From the NCBI RefSeq assembly GCF_010731655.1, contig NZ_AP022619.1, positions 1,674,001 to 1,738,000 of the forward strand: DNA of 64,000 bases, in the 5' to 3' direction. Below the pieces are notes generated by a model that saw only the letters and a program-made list of their open reading frames with translations, searched no databases and was not told the origin of the DNA. Made by a program: the position numbers and the translations under genes. Below are positions 41,883 through 51,272 of the stretch, one piece after another. Each line of letters opens with the position of its first letter. Positions within the stretch are counted from its first letter, which is position 1. The DNA comes from Mycobacterium paraseoulense (GTDB taxonomy: Bacteria > Actinomycetota > Actinomycetes > Mycobacteriales > Mycobacteriaceae).

Positions 41883-42647
41883 ATGAGCAGACTCAAGGGA
41901 CAGGTGGCCATCGTGACCGGCGCCGGCCAGGGCATCGGCCGAGGGATCGCCGTGCGATTGGCCGCCGAGGGCGCATCGGTGTGCGCGGCGAGCCGCACGC
42001 ACTCCCGGGTGGCCGACGTCGTCGAGCAGATCACCGCCTCCGGTGGGACGGCGATCGCCATCGGCTGCGACGTGTCCGACATCGACGCGCTGAAGGGCGT
42101 TATCGACCGCACCGTGTCCGAATTCGGCTCACCGACCATCTTGGTCAACAACGCTCAGAGCGGGGTGAGCGCGGGAGTACCGGTCCCGTTGGAGGACACC
42201 ACCAGTGACATGGTGCAATCGGCGATGAATGGCGGGCTGTTCCCCACCTTCCATGCCATGCAAATGTGCTTGCCGTACATGAAGCAGACCGGCGGCACCA
42301 TCGTGAACATGGCGTCGTCCACTGGCGTCGACGGCGACCCGGGGTTCTCCGCGTACGGCACCAACAAGGAAGCGATCCGCGGGCTCACAAAGCACGCTGC
42401 CAAGGAATGGGGCCGCTACGGGATCACGGTCAACGTCTTGTGCCCTGCCGCCCTGACGGAGAACGTGGCGAAATACGCCGAGCAGCATTCCCGCTGGTTC
42501 GATGGTGTGCTGAAGAAGGTCCCACTTGGACGGCTCGGCGACTCCGAAACCGACATCGCACCGGTCATCGTGTCTTTGGCCACCGATCTGCGCTACGTCA
42601 CAGGGGCCACCCTCATGGTCGACGGTGGCCGCACCCTGCTCCGCTGA
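41883..42647 (+). CDS. SDR family oxidoreductase
   Basis: A 254-aa SDR: KGQVAIVTGAGQGIGRGIA (TGxxxGxG at 12-19), ASRTHSR after beta-2 (may allow NADP), NNAQSG at 89-94 (the third residue of the NNAG motif shifted), S145/S146, Y158 and K162. Start at ATG 41883; the open frame continues upstream only because it runs through a pseudogene. Followed 36 bp later by an ALDH and a P450 on the same strand, it probably oxidises an alcohol made by the P450. Confidence 0.88.
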   Translation: MSRLKGQVAIVTGAGQGIGRGIAVRLAAEGASVCAASRTHSRVADVVEQITASGGTAIAIGCDVSDIDALKGVIDRTVSEFGSPTILVNNAQSGVSAGVPVPLEDTTSDMVQSAMNGGLFPTFHAMQMCLPYMKQTGGTIVNMASSTGVDGDPGFSAYGTNKEAIRGLTKHAAKEWGRYGITVNVLCPAALTENVAKYAEQHSRWFDGVLKKVPLGRLGDSETDIAPVIVSLATDLRYVTGATLMVDGGRTLLR

Positions 42648-42683
42648 GCGCCCCGATAGCTAGCCAACCGCGGAGGACACCGC

Positions 42684-44135
42684 ATGCGGACATACGACCG
42701 ACTATTCATCGACGGACAGTGGCTCAAGCCGCACACCGACACCCACGTCGAGGTTCACTCACCCGCCACCGAATTGCCAATCGGCCAAGTGCCGCTGGCC
42801 GCTGTCGCTGACGTCGATCGCGCGGTGCGCGCGGCCCGGGCGGCCCACGAAAGTCGTGAGTGGCTCGACCTTGGGCCCGCCGAGCGCGGCGAGCGCCTCG
42901 CCCGATTGGCCAAAGCGCTCAAGGCGCGCGGTGACGAACTGGCCGAACTCATCTCCGACGAGGTGGGCAGCCCGCGCGCCTGGGCCGCCAATGCCCAAGT
43001 CGGCTCGGCGATCGGCGTACTTCGCGTGCATCAACGGCTCGCCACCACCTATCCATGGCGGGAGACACGCCCGGCATTGACCGGCGGGACCGTGCTGGTC
43101 CGACGTGAGCCGGTCGGTGTCGTCGCCGCCGTAGTCCCATGGAACGCACCACTATTCACCACCGCACTCAAGATCGCGCCGGCGTTGCTGGCCGGCTGCC
43201 CGGTGGTACTCAAGCCGTCGCTGGAGGCCCCCCTGTCGCTGTTCGTGCTCGCTGAAACCGCCGAACAAGCGGGAATCCCGCGGGGCATCCTCAACGTCGT
43301 CCCCGCCGACGACTCCGTCAGCGCACATCTGGTGGCTCACCCGGAAATCGACAAGGTCAGCTTCACCGGATCGACGGCAGTGGGCCGCCGGATAGCGGAG
43401 GCCTGCGGCCGCGACCTGCGCCGCCTCACCCTGGAACTCGGCGGCAAGTCCGCCGCCATCGTCACCGACGATGCCGAAATCTCCGAGGCGCTGATCGACG
43501 CGCTAGTGCTCGGCGCGATGGCCGGTAGCGGCCAAGTATGTACGTCGTTGTCCCGCATACTGATTCCCGGCACACGGTATGACGAAATGGTCCGCGCGCT
43601 CGCCGACCGTGTCCGGTCCCTTCGCGTCGGAGATCCGGCGGATCGCGCCACCGAAATCGGCCCCGTCATCTCGGCACAGGCACTGCAACGGATCGAAGCC
43701 ACCGTCGAGCAGGGCGCAAAGACCGCCCGACTCGTCGCCGGCGGACGCCGACCGGCGGACCTGACCACCGGCCACTACTTCGAGCCGACGTTGTTCGCCG
43801 ACGTCGACACCACGTCCGCGCTGGCCCGTAACGAGATCTTCGGCCCGGTGGCGCTTGCTATCGAATACTCCGACGACGACGAGGCCGTCCGGATCGCCAA
43901 TGACACGCCCTACGGTTTGGCGGCCAGCGTATGGACCTCCGACCCGACCCGCGCCGAACGCCTCGCTGCCCGGCTACGAGCCGGTTCAGTCGCCGTAAAC
44001 TCCTCAGCCCCAATCGATCTAGGTAGTCCCTTCGGCGGCTTCAAAGAATCAGGCATCGGCCGCGAAGGTGGCCCCGAGGGCGTCACCGGCTTCATCGAAT
44101 ACCAATCGATCCTGCTAGGCGGGACCGACGAATGA
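42684..44135 (+). CDS. aldehyde dehydrogenase family protein
   Basis: A 483-aa ALDH with N154 (PWNAP), E251 (LELGGKSA) and nucleophile C286 (GQVCTSLSR), plus NEIFGPVALAIEY and SPFGGFKESGIGREGG. GCGGAGGACACC precedes the ATG. With the SDR before it and P450 after it, it completes an alcohol-aldehyde-acid oxidation set. The substrate is unknown; mycobacterial relatives act on aliphatic, terpene or steroid aldehydes. Confidence 0.92.
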   Translation: MRTYDRLFIDGQWLKPHTDTHVEVHSPATELPIGQVPLAAVADVDRAVRAARAAHESREWLDLGPAERGERLARLAKALKARGDELAELISDEVGSPRAWAANAQVGSAIGVLRVHQRLATTYPWRETRPALTGGTVLVRREPVGVVAAVVPWNAPLFTTALKIAPALLAGCPVVLKPSLEAPLSLFVLAETAEQAGIPRGILNVVPADDSVSAHLVAHPEIDKVSFTGSTAVGRRIAEACGRDLRRLTLELGGKSAAIVTDDAEISEALIDALVLGAMAGSGQVCTSLSRILIPGTRYDEMVRALADRVRSLRVGDPADRATEIGPVISAQALQRIEATVEQGAKTARLVAGGRRPADLTTGHYFEPTLFADVDTTSALARNEIFGPVALAIEYSDDDEAVRIANDTPYGLAASVWTSDPTRAERLAARLRAGSVAVNSSAPIDLGSPFGGFKESGIGREGGPEGVTGFIEYQSILLGGTDE

Positions 44136-44176
44136 CCCGAACCCACGACCGTCCGACCGACAAAAGGTAGCGCGCG

Positions 44177-45436
44177 ATGGCATCCGTTGACAGCACACCC
44201 ACAATTGACCTCGACGACCTGAGCTGGTGGACCAGACCGGCCAACGAGCGAGACGCCGCGTTCGCATGGCTACGCGCCAACGAACCCCGCCCGTACTGTC
44301 CAGAGCGCGACACGCAAGGCAACCCGCGCGGCGGCGGCTTTTGGGCGTTGACGCGCTACGACGACATCCGGGAGGTAAGCCGCCGCGCCGGAGACTTCTG
44401 CTCGGGGCAAGGCACGCTCATCTTCGATCAGTCGCAGGCCATGCTCGAGTACCGCAGTTCGGTGATCACTATGGACGACCCCGAGCACACCCGCGTACGA
44501 AAGATCGTCTCCCGCGGCTTCACTCCCCGCTCGCTCGAGCGCGTGCGCGCCGACGTCGATCAACAGAGCCGGGCCATCCTCGATAGCGTGCGCGAGCGTG
44601 GTGCATGCGACTTCGTCACCGAAGTTGCGGCCCTGCTTCCGCTCCGCATCGTCAACGACATGATGGGGGTTCCGCGCAGCTATGAACGGCGCATATTCGA
44701 CCTCACCAACATCATCATGGGCGCAAGCGATCCTGAATACGTCCCCGACCAGAGTCCGCGAGCGGTCGGCTCGGCCATCTACGCCGCCAGCGACGAACTC
44801 GCCGCGCTGCTAGCAGAACTCGCCAACGATCGGATCAACAATCCCCGTGACGATGTGATCACCGCACTTGTCGCGGCGCGCAATGAGGACAACCTAAGCC
44901 CCCAGGAACTTGCCGCGTTTTTCATCCTGCTCATCACCGCAGGCAACGAGACCACCCGTAACGCAATCGCGCACGGCATGCACGCCTTGACGTTGTTTCC
45001 CGATCAGCGGGCGCTGTGGCTGTCGGATCCCCAGACCCATACCAAGGCTGCGGTCGAAGAAATCGTCCGGTGGGCCTCGCCGGTCTTGCACATGCGGCGC
45101 ACGGTCACCCGCGACGGTGTAATGCTCGGCGACCAGGTATTTGAGCGCGGAGACAAAGTAGTGCTCTGGTACCGCTCGGGCAATCAGGACGAAACCTACT
45201 TCGAACGCGGCACGGAATTCGACATCACCCGAAAGCAAATCGCGCACTTGGGATTCGGCGCCCCCGGACCTCACTACTGCCTGGGCGCGAACCTGGCCCG
45301 ACTCGAGCTTTCCATCTTCTTCCTCAAGCTCTTCTCCACGCTGCCAGATATCCGCACGGTGGGCGAGCCGGACTACCTGCGGGCCAACTTCGTGCACGGG
45401 ATCAAGCACCTACAGGTCGAGTACATGCCGAGCTGA
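44177..45436 (+). CDS. cytochrome P450
   Basis: A 419-aa soluble P450. The I-helix oxygen-binding motif is ITAGNETTRN (AGNET at 255-259), the K-helix ExxR is E295-x2-R298 (EEIVRW), and the haem loop is FGAPGPHYCLG with Cys368. The pattern SFV..MDDPEHTR and HLGFGAPGPHYCLGANLAR resembles mycobacterial CYP124/125/142-like enzymes, which hydroxylate methyl-branched or steroid side chains. AAAGGTAG precedes the ATG. It needs a ferredoxin; the one at 9496 is the only candidate in the window. Confidence 0.9.
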   Translation: MASVDSTPTIDLDDLSWWTRPANERDAAFAWLRANEPRPYCPERDTQGNPRGGGFWALTRYDDIREVSRRAGDFCSGQGTLIFDQSQAMLEYRSSVITMDDPEHTRVRKIVSRGFTPRSLERVRADVDQQSRAILDSVRERGACDFVTEVAALLPLRIVNDMMGVPRSYERRIFDLTNIIMGASDPEYVPDQSPRAVGSAIYAASDELAALLAELANDRINNPRDDVITALVAARNEDNLSPQELAAFFILLITAGNETTRNAIAHGMHALTLFPDQRALWLSDPQTHTKAAVEEIVRWASPVLHMRRTVTRDGVMLGDQVFERGDKVVLWYRSGNQDETYFERGTEFDITRKQIAHLGFGAPGPHYCLGANLARLELSIFFLKLFSTLPDIRTVGEPDYLRANFVHGIKHLQVEYMPS

Positions 45437-45902
45437 CCGCGAGTGACCGGTGAGAAGCCGAGCGCCTGCGCGCCGGCCGATCGATACTGGGCGTGCGCGG
45501 CGGCTGTCGGTCCACGCAGCAACCGATCGAGCGGCGCGCAGATCGTCTGCACGTCCTGGGCCACCATGTCTTGCGGCATTCCACCGATCGAGGTCCAGAG
45601 AAACAGCGTTTCACACCGACGTCGATATGAGTTCGATGGCCTGCGACGCGCCGGCGTGCGGCGCAACGAGGAACCGCAGCTGCGCTGCCCTGACCGCTAC
45701 AGGCCCACCGTCGTCGAACCGGCGACTTGCACCGCAGTCTAAGCAGACTACTCATTTAGGGGCCGTCCGGCGACCGGACAGCGGTCGTGGCGGCTCTCGC
45801 GCAGCGCCACTTGACAGCGTATAGTTGTTGTCGACGATGGATTGAGACCCCGATCCGTGCTGGCGAGCTGGTTGCCTCAGCTTCGAACAGAGAAGGGACA
45901 TG
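45437..45902. other. gene-free region with the amidohydrolase promoter
   Basis: About 465 bp between the P450 and the amidohydrolase. Open frames on both strands are short and without motif. The last 90 bp, with TTGACAGCGTATAGTTG (45811-45827) and GAAGGGAC before the start, probably holds the promoter and ribosome site. Confidence 0.5.
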
Positions 45903-47048
45903 ATGACGAAACTCTGGGCCAATTCCGGTGACTCGCACTTCCTGGAGCCCGACGAATTATGGCGGGACAACTTGCCGCCTCACCTTGCCGAACGCGTACC
46001 AAGGTCCGTCAAGGATCCCGACGGCGAGTGGGAGACTGTCCATATCGACAGTATGGCGTTCCGGCGCAAACTTCCCACCAGTGCCGCACGCAAGTTTATG
46101 GAGATGACCGTCGGCGCTCCGGGCGGCAAGGACGTGTCGGTGCGCATTAACGACCTGGACAACGAGGGCGTGTGGGGCGAGGTCGTCTACCCTTCACTTG
46201 GGTTGTGGTGCTCGTCGTTCCGCAGCCCAGAACTGCTGCGTGAGGCTTTGCGGGTCAGCAACGACTGGGCGTACGAAACCCTGGAGAAAGCCAGCCCGCG
46301 GCTGGTCACCGTCGGTCAAGTGTCCACACTCGACGTCGGCGACGCGGTCAAGGAACTGGAGCGCATCGCCGAGATGGGCTACCGCGCGGTCTTCCTGCCG
46401 ACCCTGCCTCATCCCATGCAGAAGGATTACAACTATCCCGAGTGGGAACCGTTCTGGGACGCATGCGATGCCGCGAACATGGTCATCGCTTTCCATATCG
46501 GCAGCGAGCCCGTCGATCTGAGTGACAAGACACGGAACCCTGGCCAGAAGTACCGCGGTCCAGGCGGCGCCGTCCTCAACTACACCGAGACGACGTTCGA
46601 AGGCCAGCGGGCGGTCATGAAGCTGGTCGCGTCCGGCGCACTGGACAAGCGACCGAACCTCAAGGTGTTGGTCTCCGAAGGCGGCGCCACATGGGTTCCG
46701 TTCATCGCCGACCGCATGGAGGAAGGCTACCGTCAGCACCACATGGCGGTGCGGCCCAAGCTCGAGCGTCCGATCCGCGAGCAGATCTTCAGCCAGGTGT
46801 ACGCCTCGTTCCAGCACGACAAAAGCGCGGTCGCGGCCGCGACCTACATGGGCTACCACAACGTCATGTGGGGCAGCGACTACCCCCACATGGAGGGGAC
46901 GTTCGGCCACACGCAGGAGACTCTGCACGAGTTGTTCGACGACGCCGATCCGAAGGTGGCCGAGCGGGTCATGCGCGGCACGTTCTACGAACTGTTCCCC
47001 GATGTGCCGCAGGTTCCCGTCGAGGAGCCCGTGGGTGCCGGCGCCTGA
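45903..47048 (+). CDS. amidohydrolase family protein (metal-dependent hydrolase)
   Basis: A 381-aa TIM-barrel protein of the amidohydrolase 2 group common in actinobacterial catabolic loci. Metal-site candidates: DSHFLEP at the N-terminus, IAFHIGSEP, and GSDYPHMEG near the C-terminus with the conserved Asp; SEGGATWVPF corresponds to the family's His/Glu strand. A second ATG directly after the first (45900/45903) leaves a one-residue ambiguity. GAAGGGAC precedes it. The stop overlaps the next start by one base. Members decarboxylate or hydrolyse ring-opened products; no substrate is visible. Confidence 0.87.
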   Translation: MTKLWANSGDSHFLEPDELWRDNLPPHLAERVPRSVKDPDGEWETVHIDSMAFRRKLPTSAARKFMEMTVGAPGGKDVSVRINDLDNEGVWGEVVYPSLGLWCSSFRSPELLREALRVSNDWAYETLEKASPRLVTVGQVSTLDVGDAVKELERIAEMGYRAVFLPTLPHPMQKDYNYPEWEPFWDACDAANMVIAFHIGSEPVDLSDKTRNPGQKYRGPGGAVLNYTETTFEGQRAVMKLVASGALDKRPNLKVLVSEGGATWVPFIADRMEEGYRQHHMAVRPKLERPIREQIFSQVYASFQHDKSAVAAATYMGYHNVMWGSDYPHMEGTFGHTQETLHELFDDADPKVAERVMRGTFYELFPDVPQVPVEEPVGAGA

Positions 47049-47284
47049 TGTCCGACAATGTCCTGCACGATTCGCCGAGGGAGTTCCTATCCGACGCGGT
47101 GTCCTCGGGTGAATGCGACGTGCAGTCCGTCATTCCGCTCGACGATGGGACTTACTCTTGCGGCTGCTCGTGTAAGGACTGGGTGATGACCGCCGAAAGC
47201 CTGCAGGCCGGGCTCGAGCTGGCCCGCAAACACACCGCCGAGACCGCGGCCGCCAAAGCGGTCTCGGCCAGGGCAGGCGGTTAG
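47048..47284 (+). CDS. small Cys-rich protein (78 aa)
   Basis: A 78-aa protein read through the TGATG overlap with the amidohydrolase. Its central feature is a cysteine cluster, TYSCGCSCKDWVMTAESLQ, followed by an alanine-rich helix. Cys-x-Cys-x-Cys could bind a metal or be redox active. I do not recognise the family. The single-base overlap and the strong terminator after it show that it is cotranscribed with the amidohydrolase, so it is perhaps an accessory. Confidence 0.75.
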   Translation: MSDNVLHDSPREFLSDAVSSGECDVQSVIPLDDGTYSCGCSCKDWVMTAESLQAGLELARKHTAETAAAKAVSARAGG

Positions 47285-47308
47285 GTCTGCCGGTCTGTTG
47301 ACGAGATG

Positions 47309-47339
47309 AAGCGCCGGCCGGAGATTCCGGCCGGCGCTT
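47309..47339 (+). terminator. strong rho-independent-like terminator
   Basis: AAGCGCCGGCCGG and CCGGCCGGCGCTT form a perfect 13-bp stem around AGATT, ending in CTTTGTTG. It follows the 78-aa gene by 25 bp, and because the minus-strand gene ends nearby it may serve both directions. Confidence 0.85.
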
Positions 47340-47354
47340 TGTTGCCGCGCGAGG

Positions 47355-48041
47355 TCAGCGCAGGGTGATACGAGCGCCGCCCGACGTCGATGTCACTTCA
47401 CCCGCCACGCCAGTAGGCTGCCGGTCGAACCGCGTCGCGCGTGGTCCCACCGTGGACACGACAAGCTGTCCATCGACGCTCTCGACCGCCCACTCCTCCT
47501 CGTCGTACTGCAATCCCGCACGATCAGGCGCGGTGACGGCCACGGCCGGACCCAACCGGACGTACAAACCCGCCTCGATGCCGAGGTCGTTGAGCACCGG
47601 CAGCGCCTCCGGCCTGGCCAAGATGGTGCCAACGGAGCCGAGCCGAACGGCGGCATCGGTGAGTTGCCGCATGGCTGTGACCGTTTCGGCACTCAAACCG
47701 ATCACCATTTCGGTGTTCAGCCGGCGGATGTACATCTCCGAACGACGCGCGTCCCAGTTCCACGGTTCGGCGTTCGAATGCACCGCGCCCGCCACGCCAG
47801 CACCGACGCGAAACGCATCAATCCACGGCGTCTCGGATGGGGTGGCCGTCACCAGAACGTGACTGCCCTTGCCGATGCCGTGACCGCGTAAGACCTGCGC
47901 AGCCCAGGCACTGTCGCGTGCGAAATCGTCTTCGCTGACGGTGAAGTCGATGACATCGTCACCTACCTTGTAGCGCCCGATCCAAGCGATTCCTGGCCGC
48001 TGAAGCTTTGCAGCCCTGGCGATGGTCGATTGTTGGCTCAT
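47355..48041 (-). CDS. conserved protein beside PaaK-type ligase (228 aa), function unknown
   Basis: A 228-aa protein overlapping the PaaK-type ligase by 4 bp (ATGA). It has no clear catalytic motif. Its middle (RGHGIGKGSHVLVTATPSETPWIDAF, GVAGAVHSNAEPWNWDARR) is loosely like the N-terminal part of adenylate-forming enzymes (an alpha/beta segment with the small-residue loop), but no AMP-binding signature is present. It may be a partner or regulatory subunit of the ligase. Confidence 0.7.
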   Translation of the reverse strand: MSQQSTIARAAKLQRPGIAWIGRYKVGDDVIDFTVSEDDFARDSAWAAQVLRGHGIGKGSHVLVTATPSETPWIDAFRVGAGVAGAVHSNAEPWNWDARRSEMYIRRLNTEMVIGLSAETVTAMRQLTDAAVRLGSVGTILARPEALPVLNDLGIEAGLYVRLGPAVAVTAPDRAGLQYDEEEWAVESVDGQLVVSTVGPRATRFDRQPTGVAGEVTSTSGGARITLR

Positions 48042-49339
48042 GACTTCGCAATCCTCGGAATCTTGGCCGCCGACGAGGCACGGGCGACGATTTCCTTCTC
48101 CTCGAGCAATTCGACGGTCGGGGAGATACCGACCGCTTCGGCCAAGCCTGCGCAGATCCGCTCACGCAGTTCGCCGGTGTCCTTGGTCAAATCCGGTGCA
48201 TAACCCACACGCAAGTGCAGCTCATCCACCTCTTTCTGCGGCCGGATGATTTGGAACAGCGCCGAGCGGGTCTCGTCGAATTGCTCGATAACCGCCCATA
48301 CTTCCAGCGGCATGACCGATTTGCCCCGTACGATCGTCAGGTCGCCCGCCCGCCCCAGCGGCCAGAACCGGGCATGAGTACGACCGCATTCGCAGTGCTG
48401 CCTGTTCACTCGCACCAGATCCTCAGCGCGATAGCGGATCAACGGCGCAACGACGTTATCGAGGTCGGTCGTGACCAATTCGCCGACCTCCCCTTCGATC
48501 ACCGACTCGTTCTGGTCGGGGACGAGGTCCTCCACCAACACGGTGTCCTCGTGGACGTGGTATCCGTCGTGCTGCTTGCATTCCCACGCGGTTCCGGTGT
48601 CGCCGGCGCTCGTCCACAGCACCAGGTCGGTGTCCCATTCCTCCCTGACGGTCTGCTGCATGCGCGACCCCATCGGCTCACCGGCGAAGGTCATGAACTT
48701 CAGCGGAGCCAACGCCTCACGCATGTCGCGGTGATGACTGAGACGCTCGAGTTCCGAAATCAGCGGCCCCACAACATGGACCTGCCTGACGTCGTACCGC
48801 TTGATGGCGTCCAGCACCGCATCCCATTGGCCAAACCAGCTGTCGATGGCGATCGGGACGACACCGAGTATTCGGTGCTCGTGGCAGGACGCACCGCGAA
48901 ACGTCGCCGACCCGGTGATCGCGTGATCGCCCGGGCGCAGGCCGTGCTCCCAAAGTGCCCGTACCCAACCCACCATCAGCGGGATGTACTCGTCATATTG
49001 CTCGTTGAAGAACGTCGGGTCACCGGTGGTCCCCGAACTCGACGCGATCGACGTCAAATCGGCCGGGTCGACGCACAGGATCCCTCCATACGGGTCGCCG
49101 GTCTTCTCCCGGTAATCGCGGATCATGTCCTTATTGATGAACGGGATTCGCTCCTTGAAATCCTGCAACGACCGGATGTCGGCTGGCTTGACCCCCGCTT
49201 CATCCCAGTGCATGCGGTAGAAGTCCGACCGCTCGTAAACATACGGAATCAGCTCGAGAACGCGTTGCTCCTGCAGTTGTTCGAGTTCCGGCCGCGGCAT
49301 GGCCTCTATTTCAGGTTCGAACAGATCTTCTTTACTCAT
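48038..49339 (-). CDS. phenylacetate-CoA ligase (PaaK)-like adenylate-forming enzyme
   Basis: A 433-aa PaaK-type ligase: LIPYVYERSDFYRMHWDEAGV, IPFINKDMIRDY, the P-loop-like SIASSSGTTGDPTFF, WEHGLRPGDHAI, FAGEPMGSRM, the A8-like region RYRAEDLVRVN followed by the Cys-rich CECGRTHARFWPLGRAGD, and the C-terminal cap VELLEEKEIVARASSAAKIPRI. It should activate an aromatic acid or a steroid ring intermediate to a CoA thioester. The following 228-aa gene overlaps it by 4 bp. Upstream (49372-49382) is a GAGTATACTGT motif on its strand. Confidence 0.88.
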   Translation of the reverse strand: MSKEDLFEPEIEAMPRPELEQLQEQRVLELIPYVYERSDFYRMHWDEAGVKPADIRSLQDFKERIPFINKDMIRDYREKTGDPYGGILCVDPADLTSIASSSGTTGDPTFFNEQYDEYIPLMVGWVRALWEHGLRPGDHAITGSATFRGASCHEHRILGVVPIAIDSWFGQWDAVLDAIKRYDVRQVHVVGPLISELERLSHHRDMREALAPLKFMTFAGEPMGSRMQQTVREEWDTDLVLWTSAGDTGTAWECKQHDGYHVHEDTVLVEDLVPDQNESVIEGEVGELVTTDLDNVVAPLIRYRAEDLVRVNRQHCECGRTHARFWPLGRAGDLTIVRGKSVMPLEVWAVIEQFDETRSALFQIIRPQKEVDELHLRVGYAPDLTKDTGELRERICAGLAEAVGISPTVELLEEKEIVARASSAAKIPRIAKS

Positions 49340-49691
49340 CGGTCTCCGGGGATTCGCCGTCGATAGTTAAACAGTATACTCATTCTGCATACCACATCAT
49401 GGCTTGAGCAGCCGGGCGAGTCAAGGCGCTCCGGCGCTGACATCGCACCCGCTGCTGCCGCTTCCCGCGCGCATTACCGTGGCTGGAGAATGGATTCGGT
49501 GCGCTGACGCCGACGGCCTGTTAGACCCCGAGCAGCCCTCGTTTGAGATCGAGCTCGAGTCCGGAGGGTTCGCGGGCAACGACATCGGACAATCCAAATC
49601 GGCGACGGATCAATCGCGCATTGGCCGGGGTATATTCGCGCCAACACCTGCACGGCCGCCAACGGATACCCCACACCGGGGTCTAGCCATG
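49340..49691. promoter_or_regulatory. gap with promoter of the PaaK-type ligase
   Basis: 350 bp between two minus-strand genes. It holds GAGTATACTGT read on the minus strand at 49382-49372, about 33 bp before the ligase start, and CCGGAGACC as ribosome site. This is a good candidate for a -10 region. The rest (49400-49690) contains no recognised gene. Confidence 0.5.
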
Positions 49692-51272
49692 TCATGCCTT
49701 CTCGGACAAAGCTTTTCGCAGCTCAACGCGGCGAATCTTGCCCGACGACGTCAACGGCATGGCTTCGATAGGAATCCACTTTTTGGGCACCTTGAACGAG
49801 GCGAGCCGCTCCCGGCCGTACTCCATCAACCGTGCCTCGTCCATGTCGTAACCGGGATTGAGCAGGACAAATCCCACAGGCACCTCACCCCAACGGACGT
49901 CGGGTTGACCGACCACCGCCACGGCAGCCACCGATTCATGCGTGGACAACACAGCCTCGACCTCATCCGGGTAAATGTTCTCGCCGCCGCGAATGATTAC
50001 GTCTCGCGCGCGCCCGTGCGACGTCACGTACCCGTTTTCGTCCATCGCTCCGAGATCCCCTGTGTGCAGCCATCCGTCGTCGTCGACGACCTCGGCGGTC
50101 GCCTCAGGTTGGCCAAGGTAGCCGACCATGCGCATGTCCGAACGGGTACAAATCTCCCCCACCACACCGTCGCGAGCCGTACGGCCGTTGGGCAGGGCGA
50201 TGCGTACGTCGCGGCCTGCCAACGGTCGTCCCAGCGATGTCGCCTTTAGCTCAGGCGGGTCGTCGCGGCTCGATTGCAAAAACGCCGGGGCTTCGCTCTG
50301 CCCATAGCTGACAATGCACTCCACGCCGAACCGCGATTCGACCGTGCGGATCGTCTCCGGCGGAACGTAGGCGCCTCCCCCCATGACGGTGCGTAGGGAG
50401 GGTAATTGATCCGGGCTGAAGCCGGGCCGCTCGAGCAGGTCGTAGAGGATGGTCGGCACCGCCGCCACGACGGTCGCCGCGGTGTTCTTGACGAAGGCGA
50501 TCAGTTGATCGACGTCGTAACGTGCCAAGGTGCCGAACGACGAACCGGCGGCAAGCACACCCAGCACAATCGCCACCGAACCGCCGACGTGGTGCAACGG
50601 CGCCGCGGTCACCAGGATGTCATCGGCGGTATGCCCCCAGCCCCCTACCCACAGTGCCCCCGCGTTGACCGATGCAGCGTGGTCGAGCACCGCGCCCTTT
50701 GGTCGTCCCGTCGTGCCGGAGGTGTACTGAATGATGAAGGGCGCCTTGGGATCGACGGTGGGCAAGGAGTGGGTGCCGTCGGTCGATCCCGCCCATTCGA
50801 CCAACTCCAGGACTTGCGGGCGCGCCGCGCATGAGCCCGCCGCCGACCGCAGGGAGTCGATGACGCCTCGTCCACGGAACTCGTTCACCGCCAGCACGAC
50901 ACGGCTGTCGGTCATGCTGAGGATGTGAACGAACTCGTCTTCACGCATCGCGGGATTCATCGGCACCAGCACCACACCCGCGAGGGCGCAGGCGTACTCG
51001 AGCAATACCCACTCGATCGAATTGGGGCCACAGACCGCGACCGCCTCGCCTGGTTCGACGAATTCGAGCAGTCCCCGGGCCATCCTGCACGCGTCGCGAT
51101 AGACGTCGGCGTACGTCAAAGCGGTGATCGTGTCGCCGGCGGCCGACCAGTACAGCGCAACCCGGCCCGCATCGTGGCGCGCGCGGTGTTGCAGTAATGC
51201 ACCAACGGACTCGTCGATCCAGGGGAAGTCGGGATCACGCAGCCACAACGACAGACCGTCGACCTTGCCCAT
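49692..51272 (-). CDS. AMP-binding acyl-CoA synthetase
   Basis: A 526-aa adenylate-forming acid-CoA ligase: FIIQYTSGTTGRPKGAVLDH (A3 core), VPMNPAMREDEF, YGQSEAPAFLQ (A5), GWLHTGDLGAMDENGYV (A7), DVIIRGGENIYPDEVEAVL (A8) and SGKIRRVELRKAL with the A10 lysine. The ATG at 51272 with GGAGGTAGC upstream is preferred to an ATG 30 bp earlier. It probably activates an acid degraded further by the acyl-CoA dehydrogenases of this region. Confidence 0.92.
   Translation of the reverse strand: MGKVDGLSLWLRDPDFPWIDESVGALLQHRARHDAGRVALYWSAAGDTITALTYADVYRDACRMARGLLEFVEPGEAVAVCGPNSIEWVLLEYACALAGVVLVPMNPAMREDEFVHILSMTDSRVVLAVNEFRGRGVIDSLRSAAGSCAARPQVLELVEWAGSTDGTHSLPTVDPKAPFIIQYTSGTTGRPKGAVLDHAASVNAGALWVGGWGHTADDILVTAAPLHHVGGSVAIVLGVLAAGSSFGTLARYDVDQLIAFVKNTAATVVAAVPTILYDLLERPGFSPDQLPSLRTVMGGGAYVPPETIRTVESRFGVECIVSYGQSEAPAFLQSSRDDPPELKATSLGRPLAGRDVRIALPNGRTARDGVVGEICTRSDMRMVGYLGQPEATAEVVDDDGWLHTGDLGAMDENGYVTSHGRARDVIIRGGENIYPDEVEAVLSTHESVAAVAVVGQPDVRWGEVPVGFVLLNPGYDMDEARLMEYGRERLASFKVPKKWIPIEAMPLTSSGKIRRVELRKALSEKA

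Noticed and set aside
41583..42647. 354-aa SDR with an N-terminal extension
   Set aside because: The extension is read through an acyl-CoA dehydrogenase remnant that happens to be in frame; the SDR begins at 41883.
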